Assembly: GCF_001440405.1 (NCBI RefSeq)
Contig: NZ_LLXX01000175.1
Span: 33,085-97,084 of the forward strand
DNA: 64,000 nt
Source of the DNA: Bradyrhizobium valentinum
GTDB taxonomy: Bacteria > Pseudomonadota > Alphaproteobacteria > Rhizobiales > Xanthobacteraceae
Direction: 5' to 3'
Shown here: piece after piece, positions 51,361-59,371 of the stretch
Layout of the letters: each line of letters opens with the position of its first letter
Numbering within the stretch: position 1 is the first letter of the stretch
The notes under the pieces: generated by a model
The model's input: only the letters and a program-made list of their open reading frames with translations
Told to the model about the DNA's origin: nothing
Databases searched by the model: none
Program-made: the position numbers and the translations under genes

Positions 51361-52116
51361 ATGAGCTTTTTCGAAAAGGGCGCCGTTCGTATCCATTATG
51401 AAGAGGCCGGCTCCGGCTTCCCGCTGCTTCTGATCGCCGGCGGCGGATTGAACTCGAACATCACGGGCATCACCGGCGATTATCCGCCCTTCAACGCCAT
51501 CAAGGAGTTCGGCGACGAGTACCGCTGCATCGCCTACGACCTGCGCAATGCACCGCCCGGCCGATCCACCGGCCCGCTCGAAATCAATCGCCCCTGGGAT
51601 TCCCACACCGACGACCAATTGGCGCTGATGGATCACCTCGGCTTCGATTAGTTCATGGTCCTGGGCTTCTGCATCGGCGGGCCCCTGATCTGGAATCTGA
51701 TCAAGCGTGCGCCGGATCGCGTTGTCGCTGCTGTGCTGGCGATGCCGTCAGGCTCGCGTCCCGAAATGCGCGATCTGTTCTACGACAACAACATGAAGGG
51801 CTGGGCGCCGGAGCTGACAAAACGCCGACCCGACATCACGATGGAGCAGGCCGAGAAATTCCTGACGCGGATGTACCGCACCGATCCGGATTTCGTCTTC
51901 ACCGTAACGCGCGATTTCGTGCGGCAATGCCAGACGCCGGTCTTGATCCTGCCCGACGATATCCCCGCGCATCCTTACGCAGTTGCGATGGAGAGCGCAA
52001 TGCTGGCGCCGAACGCGGAAGTCAGCCTGTTTCCGTGGAAGGAGCCGAAGGAGAGGGTGCCGCTCGCGGTGCGCCAGATCCGGTCTTTCTTGCGCGCGCA
52101 TAGGCCGACGCCATAG
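51361..52116 (+). pseudogene. Alpha/beta hydrolase interrupted by one in-frame TAG
   Basis: Two collinear parts in one frame, 96 codons then 153 codons, are separated by TAG at 51649-51651 (LGFD-stop-FMVLGFCIGG). Joined, they give a complete alpha/beta hydrolase of about 251 aa. The stop is one base from AAG (Lys). The nucleophile elbow is GFCIGG, so the nucleophile would be Cys rather than Ser, as in dienelactone-hydrolase-like proteins. GAGGGGAA lies upstream of the ATG at 51361. The stop falls before the nucleophile, so the first part cannot be active alone. ATG 51655 follows the stop by three bases and could allow reinitiation. A sequencing error cannot be excluded. Confidence 0.85.
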
Positions 52117-52119
52117 TCC

Positions 52120-52234
52120 GTAGGATGGGTGGAGCCAACGGGTCGCGCGAACGCGCGCCCGATGACAGGCTCCGCGATACCCATCAGCGCCATAGCCACT
52201 ATTGATGGGTATCGCTGCGCTCCACCCATCCTAC
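52120..52234. repeat. Inverted repeat, family 3, with extra internal hairpin
   Basis: Arms GTAGGATGGGTGGAGC and GCTCCACCCATCCTAC. A CGGGTCGCGCGAACGCGCGCCCG hairpin is inserted in the left half. It lies between the broken hydrolase and the flavin reductase; the reductase TAA is 2 bp beyond the repeat end. Confidence 0.85.
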
Positions 52235-52235
52235 G

Positions 52236-52856
52236 TTAAACCGCCGTCTTCGCCCCCTCGGCCGGCGGAAACACCACGCGGTCGTCGGTCCGGCAATAGC
52301 GATCGGCGAACATGCGGCCGACCGGGTGATAGCGATCCATGTGCACGCGCATCGCGGCACGGTCCCACAATTCGTCGCGGATGTGGAAGTGGATGCCTTC
52401 GCCCATCACCAGAAGGCGGTCGCCGTTGACGTCGATCTCCTTCCAGGTTTTGCACTCCATCGAAAACGGTGCATCCGCCAGCCGCGGCGCGGCGATTTTC
52501 GTCGAAGGCGCCAGCTTGAGATCGAGGTAATCCGGCTCGCCGATATCGGGCGGGAAATCGCCGCTGCTCTCGTGCATCGCGCGCGCCAGCGGCTCGTCGG
52601 TCATGTTGACCACGAACTCGCCGGTACGGCGGATGTTGATTACGGTATCCTTGACGCGGCCGTCGGGTCGCAGATTGGCGGCGAACATGCAGAGCGGCGG
52701 ATCCTCGCAGAACACGTTGAAGAAACTGAACGGCGCGGCGTTGACCACGCCGGTCGGACCGATCGACGTCACCCACGCGATCGGCCGCGGCAGCACGAAG
52801 GATGTGAGCACCTTGTAGCGCTCGCGGGGTTTGAGGTCGCTGGGGTCGTATTGCAT
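52236..52856 (-). CDS. Flavin reductase family protein (FMN-binding split barrel)
   Basis: This protein is 206 aa from ATG 52856, which has GGAG eight bases upstream. The family blocks are LPRPIAWVTSIGPTGVVNAA, PFSFFNVFCEDPPLCMF and TGEFVVNMTDEPLARAM. These FMN-binding split-barrel proteins include flavin reductases that feed reduced flavin to monooxygenases. The nearby Baeyer-Villiger enzyme is single-component and would not need it. Confidence 0.86.
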   Translation of the reverse strand: MQYDPSDLKPRERYKVLTSFVLPRPIAWVTSIGPTGVVNAAPFSFFNVFCEDPPLCMFAANLRPDGRVKDTVINIRRTGEFVVNMTDEPLARAMHESSGDFPPDIGEPDYLDLKLAPSTKIAAPRLADAPFSMECKTWKEIDVNGDRLLVMGEGIHFHIRDELWDRAAMRVHMDRYHPVGRMFADRYCRTDDRVVFPPAEGAKTAV

Positions 52857-52870
52857 GTAACGGGCTCCGC

Positions 52871-52960
52871 GTAGGGTGGGCAAAGCGCAGCGTGCCCACC
52901 ATTTTGCGCGGGTACAAGTGGTGGTGAGGCATGGCGCTTGCGCGCCTTTGCCTACCCTGC
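52871..52960. repeat. Inverted repeat, family 4
   Basis: It runs from GTAGGGTGGGCAAAGCGCAG to CGCCTTTGCCTACCCTGC and holds an internal TGCCCACC. It lies just upstream of the flavin-reductase start. Confidence 0.8.
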
Positions 52961-52984
52961 GACTGCTTCGGCGGAGGTTCTTGC

Positions 52985-53144
52985 CTCGCCCCGCTTGCGG
53001 GGAGAGGTCGACGCGCTCGGCAGCGCTCTTGCGCGCCTGAGCGCGGCGGGTGAGGGGGACTCTCCGCGAACTCGCTGCCTGCTGTATTTGCGGAAGCAGC
53101 CCCTCACCCCCGACCCTCTCCCCGTGAAGAACGGGGAGAGGGGG
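52985..53144. repeat. Inverted repeat, family 6, diverged copy
   Basis: The left part has GCCCCGCTTGCGGGGAGAGG; the right part has CCCCTCACCCCCGACCCTCTCC and ACGGGGAGAGGGG. It ends 6 bp from the acyl-CoA dehydrogenase stop codon. Confidence 0.8.
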
Positions 53145-53150
53145 AATAGG

Positions 53151-54425
53151 CTACGGCATGCTCAGCTCATGCCTTCCGACCACCATCCAGTGCACCTCGT
53201 CCGGACCGTCGGCGAAGCGCAGGTGCCGGACATCCTGATACATCTCGCCGAGCGGGCTCCATTGCGAGATGCCGGTGGCGCCGTGCATCTGGATCGCCTG
53301 ATCGATGATCTTGCAGGCGCGCTCCGGCACCATCGCCTTCACCATGCTCACCCAGATCCGCGCTTCCTTGTTGCCGAGCACGTCCATCGCCTTCGCGGCC
53401 TTGAGCACCATCAGCCGCATTGCCTCGATCTCGCAGCGCGCCTGCGCGATGATCTGCAAATTGCCGCCGAGATGGGCGATCTTCTTGCCGAAGGCTTCGC
53501 GCGTCAGCCCGCGCGACACCATCAGGTCGAGCGCCTTTTCCGCCTTGCCGATGGTGCGCATGCAGTGATGGATGCGGCCGGGCCCGAGGCGGACCTGCGA
53601 GATTTCGAAGCCGCGACCTTCGCCGAGCAGGATGTTCTCCTTCGGCACCCGGCAATTGTTGAAGCGCAAATGCATATGGCCGCGCGGCGCATGGTCATGG
53701 CCGAACACGTGCATCGGGCCCAGAATCTCGACGCCGGGCGTGTCTGTTGGCACCAGGATCTGCGACTGCTGCTTGCTCGGCGGCGCGTCGGGATTGGTCT
53801 TCACCATCACGATCATGATCTTGCAGCGCGGATCGCCGGCGCCCGAGATGTAATATTTTTCGCCGTTGATCACCCATTCGTCGCCGACGAGTTTTGCCGT
53901 GGTCGAGATGTTCTTGGCGTCGGAGGAGGCCACATTGGGTTCGGTCATCGCGTAAGCCGAGCGGATCTCGCCAGCGAGCAGCGGCTTCAGCCACTTCTCC
54001 TTCTGCTCCTTGGTGCCGACGCGCTCCAGCACTTCCATGTTGCCGGTATCCGGCGCCGAGCAGTTCATGGTCTCGGAGGCGAGCGGATTCTTTGCAAGCT
54101 CGACCGCGATATAGGCGTAATCCAAATTCTTCAGACCTTGGCCGGTCTCGTGGTCAGGCAGGAAGAAATTCCACAGGCCTTCTTCCTTGGCCTTGTCCTT
54201 GGCCTTCTGCAGCACCGCGAGTTGCTCCGGCGTAAAACTCCAGCGGTCCTTCTTGCCTTCGCCAAGCCGCATGAACTCGACCGACATCGGGTCGACCGTC
54301 TCGCGGATGAATTTCTTGACGTGCTCGTAGAGCGGACGGACCTCGTCCGACATGCGCAAATCGTTGAGTTCTTCGCCCGGATTGAGGTTGTAGGTCGTCG
54401 TTCGCGGGATGTAGGCGTGTTTCAT
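53151..54425 (-). CDS. ACAD10/ACAD11-type acyl-CoA dehydrogenase (LvaC-like)
   Basis: This 424-aa acyl-CoA dehydrogenase matches the ACAD10/11 C-terminal subfamily in several blocks: NCSAPDTGNMEVLERVGT, SAYAMTEPNVASSDAKNI, ISGAGDPRCKIMIVM and LGPGRIHHCMRTIGKAEKAL. At the usual catalytic-glutamate site it reads RFADGPDEVH (Asp-Gly) instead of EGT/EGS. In Pseudomonas, LvaC of this type eliminates phosphate from 4-phosphoacyl-CoA; animal ACAD10/11 join the same domain to an APH kinase. GGGAGGAAATA precedes the ATG. The matching kinase and DUF6285 genes are about 4 kb away. Confidence 0.85.
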   Translation of the reverse strand: MKHAYIPRTTTYNLNPGEELNDLRMSDEVRPLYEHVKKFIRETVDPMSVEFMRLGEGKKDRWSFTPEQLAVLQKAKDKAKEEGLWNFFLPDHETGQGLKNLDYAYIAVELAKNPLASETMNCSAPDTGNMEVLERVGTKEQKEKWLKPLLAGEIRSAYAMTEPNVASSDAKNISTTAKLVGDEWVINGEKYYISGAGDPRCKIMIVMVKTNPDAPPSKQQSQILVPTDTPGVEILGPMHVFGHDHAPRGHMHLRFNNCRVPKENILLGEGRGFEISQVRLGPGRIHHCMRTIGKAEKALDLMVSRGLTREAFGKKIAHLGGNLQIIAQARCEIEAMRLMVLKAAKAMDVLGNKEARIWVSMVKAMVPERACKIIDQAIQMHGATGISQWSPLGEMYQDVRHLRFADGPDEVHWMVVGRHELSMP

Positions 54426-54570
54426 GGATTATTTCCTCCCATTTGCGCAGATCGTCGCTGCGGGGCGCGCACTCGGCTCGTTGGCCGGCAATGTAGACGT
54501 GGGGAAGGGGCTTGTACAAGCGCGGGCGAGGCGCCGCGATTTTCCGCCTTATGGCAAGTGCGCTGCATGT

Positions 54571-54700
54571 CCCTCATGATGAGGAGGCGCTTTTGCACCG
54601 TCTCCGGACGATGCTTCGCATCGCCGGGAGAACCATGAGGCCACAGGCGGGCCTGCATCCTTCGAGACGCGGCGAAGACGCCGCTCCTCAGGATGAGGTC
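54571..54700. repeat. Intergenic palindromic repeat, family 1 (paired, with nested palindrome)
   Basis: The left unit contains CCGGACGATGCTTCGCATCGCCGGG (54604-54628); the right unit is standard. It lies between the acyl-CoA dehydrogenase and VOC genes. Confidence 0.85.
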
Positions 54701-54708
54701 TGGTACAT

Positions 54709-55089
54709 CTACGCTGGCATCCTGTGCATCGCGCAGATCTTGTTGCCGTCGAGATCGCGCAAGTAAGCGAGATAGAGTTTGCCCGCAGAGCCCTCGCGAA
54801 TGCCCGGCGGATTTTCGCACGTGGTGCCGCCGTTGGCGATGCCGGCAGCGTGCCATGCGTCGGCCTGCTCGGGTGATTCAGCCGCAAAACCGATGGTGCC
54901 GCCGTTCGCGGGCGTCGCGGGCTTTCCGTTGATCGGCTTGGTTACCCCGAACACGCCGGTCTTGGTGAAGTAGAAAATGCGGTGACCGTCGACCTTGGCC
55001 GGCCGGACGCCGAGCGTGCCGAGCAGCGCGTCGTAGAATGCCTTGGCCTTTTCGAGGTCGTTGGTGCCGATCATCACGTGCGAAAACAT
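54709..55089 (-). CDS. VOC family protein (glyoxalase/bleomycin-resistance fold)
   Basis: This 126-aa vicinal-oxygen-chelate protein opens MFSHVMIGTNDLEKAKAFYD and ends AYLRDLDGNKICAMHRM, as usual for small VOC proteins. The metal ligands are plausibly the early His and the late Asp/Glu/His positions. Function is unknown. ATG 55089 has GGGAGGA upstream; a longer frame to 55239 runs into the gap before htpX. Confidence 0.85.
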   Translation of the reverse strand: MFSHVMIGTNDLEKAKAFYDALLGTLGVRPAKVDGHRIFYFTKTGVFGVTKPINGKPATPANGGTIGFAAESPEQADAWHAAGIANGGTTCENPPGIREGSAGKLYLAYLRDLDGNKICAMHRMPA

Positions 55090-55406
55090 TTCTTCAATTC
55101 CTCCCAGGTTTTCGGACGAGCACCCGCCATTGTTTTTCGCGTGGCGGAACAACCCCGCGCGGTGCTCGTTGCCGTGCAATGTAGACGCCGCCATTGGCGT
55201 TGCACAAGCTGGCGAGCGGGCTGGCGGGTCCGGGAGCACCCGGGGCCGTCAGATTACGTTTCGGTAATCCGGCCCGGAAGACTGGTTTCCACGCCCGAGC
55301 GCGGCGCCTCGACGCACCGCGGGCACCTTGCAGCGCCGCCGGAGGAGTTCCTACCTTTTGGGAGGCCAGCCACGGCGCATCCGCCGCAGGCGGCAAGGAG
55401 ACGACA
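55090..55406. other. 317-bp divergent gap between the VOC gene and htpX
   Basis: No gene is supported here. GC-rich spacer with short repeats (GCGGGCTGGCGGG) and the AAGGAG ribosome site of htpX at its right end. No repeat element of the numbered families is present. Confidence 0.6.
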
Positions 55407-56345
55407 ATGAGCTATTTGAAGACTGCCATTCTGTTGGCCGGTCTCACCGGCCTCTTCATGGGCGTCGGCTATCTGATCGGCGGCGCCACCGGTGCCGTGA
55501 TCGCGCTCGTGGTCGCCGCTGCGACCAACCTGTTCGCCTACTGGAATTCGGACCGCATGGTGCTGTCAATGTACGGCGCCCATGAGGTCGATCAGAGCAC
55601 CGCGCCCGACCTTTTCAATCTGGTGGCCGAGCTGGCCGGCCGCGCCGGTCTGCCGATGCCGCGCGTGTTCGTGATGGACGAGGCGCAGCCCAACGCGTTC
55701 GCCACCGGCCGCAATCCGCAGAACGCGGCGGTCGCTGTGACGACGGGCCTCATGCAGTCGCTCAGCCGCGAGGAGCTCGCCGGCGTGATCGCGCATGAGC
55801 TCGCGCACATCAGGAACCATGACACGCTGCTGATGACCATCACCGCGACGATCGCCGGCGCGATCTCGATGCTGGCGCAGTTCGGCATGTTCTTTGGCGG
55901 CAACCGCGACAACAACGGCCCCGGCATCATCGGCTCGATCGCCATGATGATCCTGGCGCCGCTCGGCGCCATGCTGGTGCAGATGGCGATCAGCCGTACC
56001 CGCGAATATGCCGCCGACGATCTCGGCGCGCGCATCTGCGGTCAGCCGACGTGGCTTGCGTCGGCGCTCGCCAAAATCGCCAATGCCGCACATGTGGTCC
56101 CGAACCCGGAAGCGGAGCGCAATCCGGCGACAGCGCACATGTTCATCATCAATCCGCTGTCGGGCCAGGGTATGGATAATCTGTTCACAACGCACCCGTC
56201 CACGGAGAACCGCATCGCCGCGTTGCAGCAGCTCGCGGCGGAGATGGGCGCGCATGGCGGAACGCTTTCCGCGAGCACCCGCGGCAACTATCCCCGCCGC
56301 AGCCCGTGGGGCCGCCCCTCGGCCTCGCGCGGACCGTGGGGATAA
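55407..56345 (+). CDS. htpX: Membrane-bound M48 metalloprotease HtpX
   Basis: This 312-aa protein has two N-terminal membrane segments (residues 5-45), the zinc site HELAH (130-134), two further hydrophobic segments (about 145-195) and the third zinc ligand Glu200 in TREYAADDLGA. HtpX degrades damaged inner-membrane proteins together with FtsH. The ATG at 55407 follows AAGGAG. The C-terminus ends in an Arg/Pro/Gly-rich tail (PRRSPWGRPSASRGPWG), which is longer than in enterobacterial HtpX. Confidence 0.92.
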   Translation: MSYLKTAILLAGLTGLFMGVGYLIGGATGAVIALVVAAATNLFAYWNSDRMVLSMYGAHEVDQSTAPDLFNLVAELAGRAGLPMPRVFVMDEAQPNAFATGRNPQNAAVAVTTGLMQSLSREELAGVIAHELAHIRNHDTLLMTITATIAGAISMLAQFGMFFGGNRDNNGPGIIGSIAMMILAPLGAMLVQMAISRTREYAADDLGARICGQPTWLASALAKIANAAHVVPNPEAERNPATAHMFIINPLSGQGMDNLFTTHPSTENRIAALQQLAAEMGAHGGTLSASTRGNYPRRSPWGRPSASRGPWG

Positions 56346-56361
56346 ACTATCGGGAAGTCGC

Positions 56362-56625
56362 GTAGGGTGGGCAAAGGCGCATTCGCGCCGTGCCCACCAT
56401 CTGTCCGTAGTAGCGCTTCACTCCGTCATTGCGACGAGCATTAGCGACGAAGCAATCCATCTCTCCGCGTGCGGCGGCATGGATTGCTTCGCTGCGCTCG
56501 CAATGACGTGGAGAGAGCGCGGGCCTGCATCCTTCGAGACGGCGCTGGCGCGCCTCCTCAGGATGAGGTCTGAGACCCTCATGGTGAGGAGCGCGGCAAT
56601 GCCGCGCGTCTCGAACCACGAGGCC
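56362..56625. repeat. Mosaic of three repeat families after htpX (families 4, 5 and 1)
   Basis: Family 4 is at 56362-56399 (GTAGGGTGGGCAAAGGCGC to TGCCCACC). Family 5 is at 56425-56507 (GTCATTGCGACGAGC to CAATGACG). Paired family 1 is at 56528-56625. They lie one after another with only 20-25 bp between, in the gap between the convergent htpX and SDR genes. Confidence 0.85.
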
Positions 56626-56648
56626 ACCGGCATACACCACGACCAATC

Positions 56649-57428
56649 TCAAAACGCCGTATACCCGCCATCGATCACAAAACAATCCGCCGTATGATAC
56701 GACGACGCCTTGCTCATGATGTACACCGCGATGCCGCCGAAGTCGCTCGGCTCGCCGAAGCGGCGGACCGGGATGCGCGGCATCACGTTGGCGACGAATT
56801 TGTCGTTGGCCACGATGCCGGCGGTCATGTCGCTCTTGATCCAGCCGGGCAGGATCGCGTTCGCGGTGACGCCGTGGCGCGCGAGTTCGACCGCAAGCGC
56901 GCGGCACAGCGCGTTCAGCGCCGCTTTGGTGCCGGCGTAGTGCTCGTTGCGGGCGGTGCCGAACAGCGATGCAAGGCTGGAGGTTGCGACCAGCCGGCCG
57001 AATTTGTCGCCGGCCTCGGCGCGCTCGGTCATGTGGCGGGCGGCGACCTGAAACACGTGGAAGACGCCGTCGAGATTGGTCGCGAACATCCGCCGCCATT
57101 CCTCCTCGGTGCGGTCGATGAAGGCGCGCCGTCCGCCGCCGCCGATGCCGGCATTGGCAAAGCAGCCGTCGACGCGGCCGAACGTGTCGAGGGTCGCCTG
57201 CATTGCGGCCTTCACCGAAGCAGGATCGGAGACGTCGCAGATTTGGGTGTCGACCTTGCCGGGGCCCGCCGACATCGTTGCCGCCGCGTTCTTGTTCTTC
57301 TCGCCATTGCGGCCCCAGATCGAGACGTTGCAGCCTTGCGCGTTCAAGGCCTGCGCGATGCCAAGGCCGATGCCGCCATTGCCGCCGGTGATCACCGCCG
57401 TGCGGCCCGTCAGGTCAAAGATGCTCAT
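56649..57428 (-). CDS. SDR-family oxidoreductase (classical)
   Basis: This 259-aa protein has the NAD-binding motif TGGNGGIGLGIA, FANAGIGG in place of NNAG, and the catalytic TSSLASLFGTARNEHYAGTK with the Ser and YxxxK. It ends DGGYTAF. The substrate is unknown; a 3-hydroxyacyl or secondary-alcohol substrate would fit the neighbours. ATG 57428 follows GGGAACG. It is divergent from the enoyl-CoA hydratase gene with 167 bp between starts. Confidence 0.88.
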   Translation of the reverse strand: MSIFDLTGRTAVITGGNGGIGLGIAQALNAQGCNVSIWGRNGEKNKNAAATMSAGPGKVDTQICDVSDPASVKAAMQATLDTFGRVDGCFANAGIGGGGRRAFIDRTEEEWRRMFATNLDGVFHVFQVAARHMTERAEAGDKFGRLVATSSLASLFGTARNEHYAGTKAALNALCRALAVELARHGVTANAILPGWIKSDMTAGIVANDKFVANVMPRIPVRRFGEPSDFGGIAVYIMSKASSYHTADCFVIDGGYTAF

Positions 57429-57595
57429 TGGGCGTTCCCATTTGATGTCGTGCGCGTTAAGCCGTGCGCCCGGTGGCGGGCAGATGTTCTCGCGCAAGCA
57501 TGGACAAGCGCGCCCGGAAAATCAAATATGGGTCGAGACATCGTCTGATCTTCCGCGCAGCGAAATAGCGCGTAAACGCAAGTCATGAGGAAACA

Positions 57596-58387
57596 ATGCA
57601 ATTCAAGCACGTCACGCTCGATTTCGACGGCGCGGTCGCCATTCTCCGGCTCGACCACCAGGAGGTCATGAACGCGGTCTCGATGGACATGCTGGGCGGT
57701 CTCGGCGAGGCGCTCGACGCGGTCGACGACAGGCGGGATGAGGTGCGCTGCCTCGTGCTCACAGGCGCCGGGCGCGCCTTCTGCACCGGCGCCAATCTGC
57801 AGGGCCGCAACAACCAGAAGGCCGGCAAGAGCAATGCCGGGCAATCGCTGGAAATCGGCTTTCATCCTTTCCTACGGCGGCTGCGTCGGCTGCATTGCCC
57901 AATTGTGACGGCGGTCAACGGTCCGGCCGCCGGCGCCGGGATGAGCTTTGCATTGATGGGCGACATGATCCTGTGCGCGCGCTCGTCCTATTTCCTGCAG
58001 GCGTTCCGCCGCATCGGCCTGGTGCCGGATTGCGGCTCGACCTGGCTGCTGCCGCGCATGATCGGCAAGGCACGCTCGGTCGAACTGTCGTTGATGGGCG
58101 AACGACTGCCAGCGGAGAAGGCGCTGGAGTGGGGTCTCGTCAACCGCGTCTATGACGATGCTGACTTGATGGAGGAGGCGATGAAGCTCGCGCATGACCT
58201 CGCCAATGGGCCGACGATTGCGCTGTCGCTGATCCGAAAGCTCTATTGGGACAGCCCGGAAAATTCCTTCGAGGAACAGCTCAACCTCGAATTCGAATCG
58301 CAGCGCATCGCGGGTGCGGCGGAAGATTTTAAGGAAGGCGTCACCGCCTTCCTTGAGAAGCGTCCCGCCAAGTTTAAGGGCAAATGA
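57596..58387 (+). CDS. Enoyl-CoA hydratase/isomerase, PaaG-like
   Basis: This 263-aa crotonase-fold protein has RCLVLTGAGRAFCTGANL, NGPAAGAGMSFALMGDMILC (oxyanion-hole glycines), RIGLVPDCGSTWLLPRM and a C-terminal FKEGVTAFLEKRPAKFKGK. The VPDCGSTWLLPR and C-terminal segments closely resemble PaaG, the ring-epoxide/enoyl-CoA isomerase. It could supply the missing paaG function, or act as a delta3-delta2 enoyl-CoA isomerase for the kinase module it is coupled to. Its stop overlaps the kinase start (ATGA). GAGGAAACA precedes the ATG. Confidence 0.85.
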   Translation: MQFKHVTLDFDGAVAILRLDHQEVMNAVSMDMLGGLGEALDAVDDRRDEVRCLVLTGAGRAFCTGANLQGRNNQKAGKSNAGQSLEIGFHPFLRRLRRLHCPIVTAVNGPAAGAGMSFALMGDMILCARSSYFLQAFRRIGLVPDCGSTWLLPRMIGKARSVELSLMGERLPAEKALEWGLVNRVYDDADLMEEAMKLAHDLANGPTIALSLIRKLYWDSPENSFEEQLNLEFESQRIAGAAEDFKEGVTAFLEKRPAKFKGK

Positions 58388-59370
58388 TCGAGGACCAACT
58401 CGGACGCTGCGTCGCCTTCTGGTATCCGGGAGCGAGCGGCGTCACCGGCGCCGCAAAACTTTCCGGCGGCGCCAGCCAGGAGACCTGGACGTTCGACATA
58501 GTCCACCCGGGCGGCAATGTCGGCGCGATCCTGCGCCGCGCGCCGCCGGGCTATGGCGCGTCACCGGGGCGGGCCGCCGGGCTCGATGCCGAGGCGACGT
58601 TGATGCAGCTCGCGCATGACGCTGGTCTGCCGTCGCCGCGCGTGATGCATGTGTTGAAGCCGGAGGATGAACTCGGCGCCGGCTTCATCATGCAGCGGAT
58701 CGAGGGCGAGACCATCGCCCGCAAGATTTTGCGCGACGAGCAGTTCGCCAAGGCACGGCCGATATTGGCGCGGCAGCTCGGTCGCGTGATCGCCGGCATT
58801 CACGGTCTGCCGGCTGGGAAGTCACTGAGGCTGCGCGAGATGACCGCGACGAAGGAAATCGCCGACCTCGAGCGGGAATACCGCAGTTTCAATTGGCCGC
58901 GTCCGGTGTTCGAGCTGGCGCTACGCTGGCTGCGCGAGCGCGATCCCGGGCCGTCGAAGGAGGTGACGCTGGTGCATGGCGATTTCCGCCACGGCAACCT
59001 CATCATCGGGCCCGATGGCGTGCGCGCGGTGCTGGACTGGGAGCTCGCGCATTTCGGCGATCCGATGGAGGACTTGGGATGGATCTGCGTCAACTCCTGG
59101 CGCTTTGGCGAGATCGACAAGCCGGTCGGCGGTTTTGGAACGCGCGAGGAATTGTTCGCGGGATACGAGGAAGCCGGCCGCAAGGTCGATCCCACGCGCG
59201 TGATGTTTTGGGAAGTAATGGGCACGCTGCGCTGGGGCATCATGTGCTGTGGCATGATGCAGCGCTTCCGCTCCGGACCCGATCATTCGATGGAGCGCGC
59301 CATGATCGGTCGCCGCTCGTCCGAGACTGAGATCGATCTGCTACGGCTACTCGCTCCGCGGGGAAAGTAG
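58384..59370 (+). CDS. APH-family phosphotransferase (ACAD10/11 kinase-domain-like, LvaA-like)
   Basis: This 328-aa protein has an aminoglycoside-phosphotransferase fold: the early LSGGASQETWTFDI nucleotide loop, GFIMQRIEGETIARKIL, the catalytic LVHGDFRHGNLII (Asp and Asn), and the metal-binding VLDWELAHFGDPMEDLGW. This pattern is that of the APH domain of ACAD10/11 and of Pseudomonas LvaA, which phosphorylates 4-hydroxyacyl-CoA. It is not an antibiotic-resistance-type enzyme. Its start overlaps the hydratase stop and the DUF6285 start follows one base after its stop, so the three form one operon. Confidence 0.85.
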   Translation: MIEDQLGRCVAFWYPGASGVTGAAKLSGGASQETWTFDIVHPGGNVGAILRRAPPGYGASPGRAAGLDAEATLMQLAHDAGLPSPRVMHVLKPEDELGAGFIMQRIEGETIARKILRDEQFAKARPILARQLGRVIAGIHGLPAGKSLRLREMTATKEIADLEREYRSFNWPRPVFELALRWLRERDPGPSKEVTLVHGDFRHGNLIIGPDGVRAVLDWELAHFGDPMEDLGWICVNSWRFGEIDKPVGGFGTREELFAGYEEAGRKVDPTRVMFWEVMGTLRWGIMCCGMMQRFRSGPDHSMERAMIGRRSSETEIDLLRLLAPRGK

Positions 59371-59371
59371 G

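Noticed and set aside
52938..54638. 566-codon plus-strand open frame over the acyl-CoA dehydrogenase
   Set aside because: It runs through two repeats and antisense to a gene with complete acyl-CoA dehydrogenase motifs.
58384..59370. Aminoglycoside resistance gene
   Set aside because: The APH fold is shared, but the motifs and operon partners match ACAD10/11 and LvaA-type acyl-CoA kinases.
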